A stretch of DNA of 9,684 nucleotides. Source: Ruminococcus difficilis. GTDB taxonomy: Bacteria > Bacillota_A > Clostridia > Oscillospirales > Acutalibacteraceae. This document shows, one piece after another, positions 6,367-9,684 of the stretch (the first letter of the stretch is position 1; every line of letters begins with the position of its first letter). The position numbers and the translations under genes are program-made. The stretch lies in the NCBI RefSeq assembly GCF_016680995.1, contig NZ_JAEQMG010000165.1:1-9684 (forward strand), written 5' to 3'. Below the pieces are notes generated by a model. That model had not been told where the DNA came from. It did not search any database and saw only the letters and a list, made by a program, of their open reading frames with translations.

Positions 6367-6430
6367 GTTAGGTATGAGTGGCTGTCCTGCTTCTGCGCCA
6401 ACAGAAGCGTTGGGGACAGTCATTTCATTT
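6367..6430 (+). ncRNA. Predicted counter-transcribed RNA (~60 nt) against the ATPase leader
   Basis: Transcription from the promoter at 6332-6360 should begin near 6367. The RNA would fold into a two-part hairpin: an outer stem 6379-6387 with 6414-6422 (9 pairs, one G-U) and an inner perfect 7-bp stem GCTTCTG/CAGAAGC (6389-6395 and 6402-6408) with a CGCCAA loop. The tail TTTCATTT follows (6423-6430). The matching mRNA loop reads UUGGCG, whose UUGG fits the YUNR U-turn motif used in rapid antisense pairing. Plasmid copy-control RNAs have this size and form. Only the sequence is seen; neither transcription nor regulation is shown. The 3' end overlaps the RHH stop codon. Confidence 0.5.
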
Positions 6431-6761
6431 ATCCGCATATACCTTCCTCCTTCATTCCATTGAGCGTGATTGTAATCAACTCGATATTGTCAAGCAGTTC
6501 ATCACGGATATTGCCGCCCGCTTCAATGCGTTTCAGCTCCTCCAAGACTAAGGCAAGCTGCGTTTTCAACGCCTTATATACCCTCGGATTGCCCTGTACC
6601 ACAATGTCACGATTCATACATTTGCGGTAACAATACTCCTGCTTAGGCAAGCCTGAGAGAGCGACGGCAGTGTTGATCTGCTCGTTTTCCTCGGGTGATA
6701 CCCGAAACCCTACTGTGATGTTTCGCCAACGGTTGTGTTCATCTCTGTTTTTAGCTGACAT
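6429..6761 (-). CDS. Ribbon-helix-helix mobilization accessory protein (MobC-like), 110 aa
   Basis: This is a small basic protein with an N-terminal ribbon-helix-helix pattern: a beta-strand NITVGFRVSPEE (about residues 14-25), then two helices around NEQINTAVALSGLPKQEYCYRK. A helical C-terminal part (about 60-105) follows. Proteins of this shape bind oriT and help the relaxase nick, or act as local repressors. It overlaps the end of int by 11 bases, which indicates translational coupling in the xis-int operon. AAAGGA lies 13 bases before the ATG, a rather long spacing that coupling would offset. The stop lies at the tail of the predicted antisense RNA. Its assignment as a MobC-type protein rests on fold pattern and neighbourhood. 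Confidence 0.75.
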   Translation of the reverse strand: MSAKNRDEHNRWRNITVGFRVSPEENEQINTAVALSGLPKQEYCYRKCMNRDIVVQGNPRVYKALKTQLALVLEELKRIEAGGNIRDELLDNIELITITLNGMKEEGICG

Positions 6762-7839
6762 TTTTGAAATCCATCCTTTCCTGATCTAATCGTTGTACCA
6801 TTTCTGTCTGCCTTGATGGAAACAGATGGGCGTATCTCAACGTAATCTCGATACTCTCGTGACCGAGCCTGTCCGCAATCGCTACGGGAGTAAAACCCAT
6901 ATCAATCAAAAGTGAAACGTGACTGTGACGTAAATCGTGAATTCTGATGCGCTTTACACCTGCTGCCTTTGATCCTCTGTCCATCTCGTGATGAAGATAG
7001 CTTTTGTTAAGTGGAAAAACACGATCTTTCTTTTTCAGACCGTAAATCGTACTGAAGTAATCCTGCATTTCCTCGCACAAAAACTGCGGCATTTTGATGA
7101 CACGGTTGCTCTTTTTGGTTTTCGGTGTAGTAATAACATCTTCACCGTGTAAACGCTGATAGGATTTGTTGATTCTCACCGTACTGTTATTGAAATCGAA
7201 ATCCGCAGCCGTCAGGGCTAAAAGCTCGCCCTCTCGAATACCGCACCAATACAGCATTTCAAAAGCGTAGTAAGAAACAGGCTTGTCCATCATTTCCTCG
7301 GCAAAGCGTTTGTATTCGTCCTTTGTCCAGAAGTTGATGTTTGCACCGTCCTTGTCGCCCATACTGCCCGCTTTGGCGGCAGGATTGGAACGCAAGTCAT
7401 AATGCTTAACAGCGTGATTGAAAATAGCGCTGAGCTGATTATGGACGGTCTTTAGATAAGTCTGCGAATACGGTTGCCGTTTTTCGTTGCGGTAGGCAAG
7501 AAGCTCATTTTGCCAAGCGATAACATCCTTGGTTGTGATCTCGCTGATATTCCGCTTTCCGAAATACGGCAGGATTTTGGTTTTGATGATATGCTCCTTA
7601 GTCAGCCAAGTGTTTTCTTTCAGGCGTGGGCGTATATCCTTTTCATAAAGCTGTGTAAAGGCTTCAAAGGACATATCCATATCAGCGGAGTTCTGCTGCT
7701 GAAAGGTACGCTCCCACTCCTGCGCTTCACGCTTGGTGGAAAAACCTCGCTTGCATTTCTGCTTGCGCTCGCCTTTCCAATTCACATATCGAGCCATCAC
7801 ATACCAAGTGTTATTGCTCTCGTTCTTAAATACAGGCAT
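6751..7839 (-). CDS. int: Tyrosine-type integrase of the mobilizable element, 362 aa
   Basis: This is a tyrosine recombinase expected to integrate and excise the element together with Xis. An N-terminal arm-binding domain (about 1-50, with WYVMARY and KGERKQKCKRGF) precedes a SAM-like core-binding domain (about 55-150) and the catalytic domain (about 170-345). Catalytic residues are R202 (CGIREGE), a probable K242 in PKTKKSNR, H301-xx-R304 (HDLRH), H327 (LGH) and Y336 (RYAH). Its ATG overlaps the end of xis by 14 bases and has AAAGGAG upstream. Its 3' end overlaps the RHH gene by 11 bases. Placing int inside a mobilization operon differs from the usual position of int at the very end of an element. 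Confidence 0.94.
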   Translation of the reverse strand: MPVFKNESNNTWYVMARYVNWKGERKQKCKRGFSTKREAQEWERTFQQQNSADMDMSFEAFTQLYEKDIRPRLKENTWLTKEHIIKTKILPYFGKRNISEITTKDVIAWQNELLAYRNEKRQPYSQTYLKTVHNQLSAIFNHAVKHYDLRSNPAAKAGSMGDKDGANINFWTKDEYKRFAEEMMDKPVSYYAFEMLYWCGIREGELLALTAADFDFNNSTVRINKSYQRLHGEDVITTPKTKKSNRVIKMPQFLCEEMQDYFSTIYGLKKKDRVFPLNKSYLHHEMDRGSKAAGVKRIRIHDLRHSHVSLLIDMGFTPVAIADRLGHESIEITLRYAHLFPSRQTEMVQRLDQERMDFKNVS

Positions 7840-8029
7840 TGTTGAAATTCTCCTTTCCGACTCCGTAGAGCCTTTCGTTAAAGTATTGTCTGTTTACTCT
7901 TCCTGAGATAGTGACGAAGCCCTTTGCTTTCAGCTCGTCGTTAAGCTGCTTAATGATTTTGTAAGCATACGAAACCGATACATCAAGCTCGGTGGCTACC
8001 TCCTCTACTCTCATAAATTTATTCTCCAT
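7826..8029 (-). CDS. xis: Excisionase-like small HTH protein, 67 aa
   Basis: A winged-helix/HTH protein of the excisionase type would bend att DNA and push Int toward excision. Residues 6-33 (MRVEEVATELDVSVSYAYKI and following) form the helix-turn-helix that starts most Xis/HTH_17 proteins. Residues 37-52 (GFVTISGRVNRQYFNE) can form the wing. AAAGGA (8039-8044) lies 8 bases before the ATG. It is the first gene of the leftward operon and overlaps int by 14 bases. The direct pairing with int supports Xis, although similar proteins can act only as transcription factors. Confidence 0.85.
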   Translation of the reverse strand: MENKFMRVEEVATELDVSVSYAYKIIKQLNDELKAKGFVTISGRVNRQYFNERLYGVGKENFNNACI

Positions 8030-8228
8030 AGCATTTGTCCTTTCTTTATGATTTTTGATATATGGATGTAAATAAACGCAGAGTTGTGCCGTTCTACCCG
8101 CACGTCGTTCCTGCCCCCTTGTTGTCAGGAGCGTTATCTCGCTCGCTCTTACTTACGCAAGAGGTCTTGGCGGAGTATCCCGTGCAGACGGTCATTCAGT
8201 TGTATATAAACATATAAAGTTATGTTAT
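8030..8228 (-). other. Long structured xis leader (about 200 bases, GC-rich relative to its flank)
   Basis: There is no gene here. From the predicted start near 8228 to the xis ATG lies a leader that is clearly richer in GC than the AT-rich promoter zone. It contains several short complementary pairs, for example CTCTT/AAGAG, GAGCG/CGCTC and TCCTG/CAGGA read on the minus strand. It could hold a structured regulatory RNA, an att site or a protein-binding region. I cannot choose among these. Confidence 0.35.
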
Positions 8229-8235
8229 ATGTTTA
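8207..8235. promoter_or_regulatory. Inverted-repeat operator at the xis transcription start
   Basis: TAAACATATAA (8207-8217) and TTATATGTTTA (8225-8235) are perfect 11-bp inverted arms with a 7-base spacer. They cover the predicted start site and touch the -10 of the xis promoter. This is a good site for the divergently encoded XRE repressor. The repeat is seen; the binding partner is inferred. Confidence 0.65.
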
Positions 8236-8263
8236 GTATAATACACAAATATGTTTATGTCAA
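8235..8263 (-). promoter_or_regulatory. Promoter of the xis-int-mob operon
   Basis: On the minus strand, TTGACA (8258-8263) and TATACT (8235-8240) are separated by 17 bases, giving a strong sigma-A match. The predicted start is near 8228, about 200 bases before xis. Between the two boxes lies ATATGTTTA (8249-8257), a further copy of the operator half-site, so repressor bound there would block polymerase directly. Confidence 0.78.
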
Positions 8264-8307
8264 GGGGTTTTGGAGAAAATATTTAAACTTTTTTATTTAT
8301 ATTACTC

Positions 8308-8336
8308 TTGACGACACTAAACTTATATGTTATTAT
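8308..8336 (+). promoter_or_regulatory. Promoter of the XRE regulator
   Basis: TTGACG (8308-8313) and an extended -10 TGtTATTAT (hexamer 8331-8336) have 17-base spacing. The predicted start is near 8343, 27 bases before the ATG at 8370. The spacer and -10 contain TTATATGTTA (8323-8332), close to the operator half-site of the xis promoter, which suggests autoregulation. Confidence 0.72.
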
Positions 8337-8369
8337 AATTACAAGATAATTCGACAAGGAGTGAGAATA

Positions 8370-8894
8370 ATGGCTATTGGCGAAAGAATCCGCTTTATCC
8401 GTAATCTCAGAGGAATGACACAGAAATATTTAGGTATAATGGCAGGCTTGCCTGAAAGAACTGCGGACATCCGTATGGCGCAGTATGAAGCGGGAACAAG
8501 AACGCCGAAGGAAGATTTGACTAAGGCTTTGGCGCACGCTTTGGACGTTTCACCCGACGCATTGACCGTACCCGATATTGATACCTATATTGGACTAATG
8601 CACACATTGTTTGCCTTAGAGGATATTTACGGTCTGACGATTGAGAAAAGAGACGGCGAGATCATTATGCGCATTGATCCGTTCAAGAGCAGAGAAGCAA
8701 GAAATCTTTTGGATGAGCTTCCGAGTTGGTGCGAAATGCGTGAAAAATACCGCAAGGGCGAAATCAGCAAGGACGATTACGACAAGTGGCGCTATAACTA
8801 TCCTAAGTATGATACGTCCGGGCATTGGGTAAAGGTGCCCTCTAAAGAACTGAGTGACGCTATGGTAGACGCTTTTAAGGACAAGTTAGATTAA
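8370..8894 (+). CDS. XRE-family helix-turn-helix regulator, 174 aa
   Basis: This DNA-binding regulator probably represses the divergent xis-int-mob operon and itself. An XRE/Cro-type HTH covers about residues 5-65 (GERIRFIRNLRGMTQKYLG, then MAQYEAGTRTPKED). A C-terminal region of about 100 residues, with the ISKDDYDKWRYNYPKYD segment and a conserved-looking end (HWVKVPSKELSDAMVDAFKD), may sense a signal or dimerize. I recognise this type of protein from Firmicute integrative elements. The start at 8370 is chosen because AAGGAG (8356-8361) lies 8 bases upstream and the domain begins there; the frame open from 8229 crosses the promoter. No LexA-type self-cleavage site is evident. It is followed after 15 bases by the next gene, so the two form an operon. 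Confidence 0.88.
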   Translation: MAIGERIRFIRNLRGMTQKYLGIMAGLPERTADIRMAQYEAGTRTPKEDLTKALAHALDVSPDALTVPDIDTYIGLMHTLFALEDIYGLTIEKRDGEIIMRIDPFKSREARNLLDELPSWCEMREKYRKGEISKDDYDKWRYNYPKYDTSGHWVKVPSKELSDAMVDAFKDKLD

Positions 8895-8909
8895 GATTGG
8901 AGGATAAAT

Positions 8910-9494
8910 ATGACAACAGCTGAATGTTATCAAATTCTTTTTCAGTTCATTGGTACTATTATTAGTTTCATAGCATTAATAGCATCAATTATTGCAGTAG
9001 TATTGACATACAAAAATTTGTCTGAAATGAGGAAACAACTGAACGAACAGCAAAAACAATACTTTGAACAAAATAGAGGGAATCTTGTTTTTTATATTAA
9101 AAAAAGCTCAGTTGGTATTACCCACGATTTGATAATAAAGAATTTTGGTAATTCTCCTGCAAAACTCTTATCGCTCAGTATTAATCCAGATTTAGATTGG
9201 ACGAAAGCAGGACAGTCAGATATTGAAGAATTTAATATTACAAAACTCAATAATATTTTTCTTGCGCCTAACCAACATATAGGTACAATATTTGATTTTT
9301 CAGACTTCGAAGAAAAAGAATTAGAAGTTCAAATTTGCTACACTACTTGCGATAAGGAGTATATTGAGAAATACAGAATCGACATTAACTATTTAGATAA
9401 AGTGTTAACTCTTGAACCTAAAATCGAAGATGAACTATCTGCACTAAAGAATATCAATAAATCAATAGTTTCTCTTTCTGAACAATTTATATAA
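8910..9494 (+). CDS. Membrane-anchored protein of unknown function, 194 aa
   Basis: I do not recognise a family. One strong transmembrane helix (about residues 9-33, rich in I, A, V and L) is followed by positive residues (K35, R42, K43). That predicts a short outside N-terminus and a cytoplasmic body. A coiled-coil-like stretch (about 36-58, SEMRKQLNEQQKQYFEQN) leads into a beta-rich domain (about 59-165), then an amphipathic C-terminal helix. GGAGG (8899-8903) lies 6 bases before the ATG. It is co-transcribed with the XRE regulator 15 bases upstream, but its codons are clearly more AT-rich than those of its neighbours. This suggests cargo picked up separately. A role in defence, exclusion or signalling is possible by analogy only. 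It has no signal peptide cleavage site that I can see. Confidence 0.8.
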   Translation: MTTAECYQILFQFIGTIISFIALIASIIAVVLTYKNLSEMRKQLNEQQKQYFEQNRGNLVFYIKKSSVGITHDLIIKNFGNSPAKLLSLSINPDLDWTKAGQSDIEEFNITKLNNIFLAPNQHIGTIFDFSDFEEKELEVQICYTTCDKEYIEKYRIDINYLDKVLTLEPKIEDELSALKNINKSIVSLSEQFI

Positions 9495-9501
9495 AAAGGA
9501 A

Positions 9502-9537
9502 AAGCCCTTAGCTGCATTTGTACACAGCTAAGGGCTT
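9502..9537. terminator. Strong terminator after the membrane-protein gene
   Basis: AAGCCCTTAGCTG (9502-9514) pairs perfectly with CAGCTAAGGGCTT (9525-9537), 13 pairs around a 10-base loop. It starts 7 bases after the stop at 9494 and so ends the regulator operon. On the minus strand the stem runs into TTTTCCTTTTT, so it should also stop leftward transcripts entering from the right. Confidence 0.85.
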
Positions 9538-9616
9538 CATCATATGGATTTTTACAGTCACAATCCAAAGAATGATTATTCCTTTGTAACCGCTTAATAA
9601 CCACCCCGTAAACACT

Positions 9617-9644
9617 AAACCCTCCGTTTTCTGACGGAGGGTTT
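9617..9644. terminator. Second hairpin near the right edge
   Basis: AAACCCTCCGT (9617-9627) pairs perfectly with ACGGAGGGTTT (9634-9644), 11 pairs with a TTTCTG loop. T-runs on either side are only three bases unless the stem frays. It is probably the terminator of a neighbouring gene beyond the window, or a boundary insulator. No gene is supported between 9538 and 9684. Confidence 0.6.
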
Positions 9645-9684
9645 GACACATTTATCTCAATGCCTTCAATTATTCTGTTACGGA

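Larger units (their letters stand above)
3513..8894. mobile_element. Mobilizable integrative element core (xis-int-RHH-ATPase-MobV-tnpV plus XRE regulator)
   Basis: Six leftward genes with short gaps or overlaps encode excisionase, integrase, an RHH accessory protein, a RepA-like ATPase, a MobV relaxase and TnpV. A divergent XRE regulator closes the unit. No conjugation pore genes are present, so transfer would depend on a helper element. The ends were not found: no convincing direct repeat pair (attL/attR) could be identified by eye, so these limits are those of the gene set and not of the element. Confidence 0.7.

Noticed and set aside
9389..9649. An 86-codon open frame on the minus strand at the right end
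   Set aside because: It starts at a GTG without a good RBS and runs through both terminator hairpins and then antisense into the membrane-protein gene.
1..9684. CRISPR array, tRNA or rRNA gene, or att direct repeats
   Set aside because: No regular repeat-spacer array, cloverleaf or rRNA-like segment was seen. No convincing pair of direct repeats near the two ends was found by eye.

Overview
The window looks like an accessory region of a low- to mid-GC Firmicute, most likely a gut Clostridia member (Ruminococcus/Oscillospiraceae-like). This is inferred from the Tn916-type tyrosine integrases, the TnpV/MobV-type mobilization genes related to clostridial Tn4451 genes, the strong AGGAGG ribosome binding sites and the sigma-A-type promoters. 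No housekeeping gene is present. Almost everything belongs to mobile DNA.

Layout. (1) Bases 1-2011: a tyrosine integrase gene on the minus strand (334-1548). Upstream of it is a perfect-consensus promoter followed at once by an intrinsic terminator, which looks like an attenuated leader. Beyond its 3' end, a separate promoter and SD-like sequence point out of the left edge. (2) Bases 2012-3441: a complete IS4-superfamily insertion sequence with 18-bp perfect terminal inverted repeats, a YREK-type DDE transposase, and a hairpin that should silence translation from outside transcripts. (3) Bases 3475-8263: a leftward mobilization operon, in transcription order xis, int, an RHH (MobC-like) protein, a RecA-fold RepA-like ATPase, a MobV relaxase and tnpV. 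Two structured intergenic zones lie inside it: a candidate oriT upstream of the relaxase, and a candidate antisense-RNA switch upstream of the ATPase. (4) Bases 8264-9494: a divergent rightward unit with an XRE-family regulator and an AT-rich gene for a small membrane-anchored protein of unknown function, followed by two strong hairpins.

How it should work together. The XRE regulator and the xis-int-mob operon are transcribed divergently. A repeated motif (TTATATGTTTA and its complement) overlaps both promoters, which suggests a phage-like repressor switch holding excision and mobilization off. When the switch opens, Xis and Int would excise the element, the ATPase and RHH protein would support replication or relaxosome assembly, and the MobV relaxase would nick oriT. 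The element has no type IV secretion genes in this window, so it appears to be mobilizable rather than self-transmissible. The second, unrelated integrase at the left suggests a nested or adjacent element.

The most interesting items are regulatory RNAs, not proteins: a predicted ~60-nt counter-transcribed RNA with a YUNR-type target loop, next to an RBS-sequestering hairpin ahead of the ATPase gene; the IS anti-readthrough hairpin; and the promoter-plus-terminator leader of the left integrase. All RNA calls are predictions from sequence read by eye.
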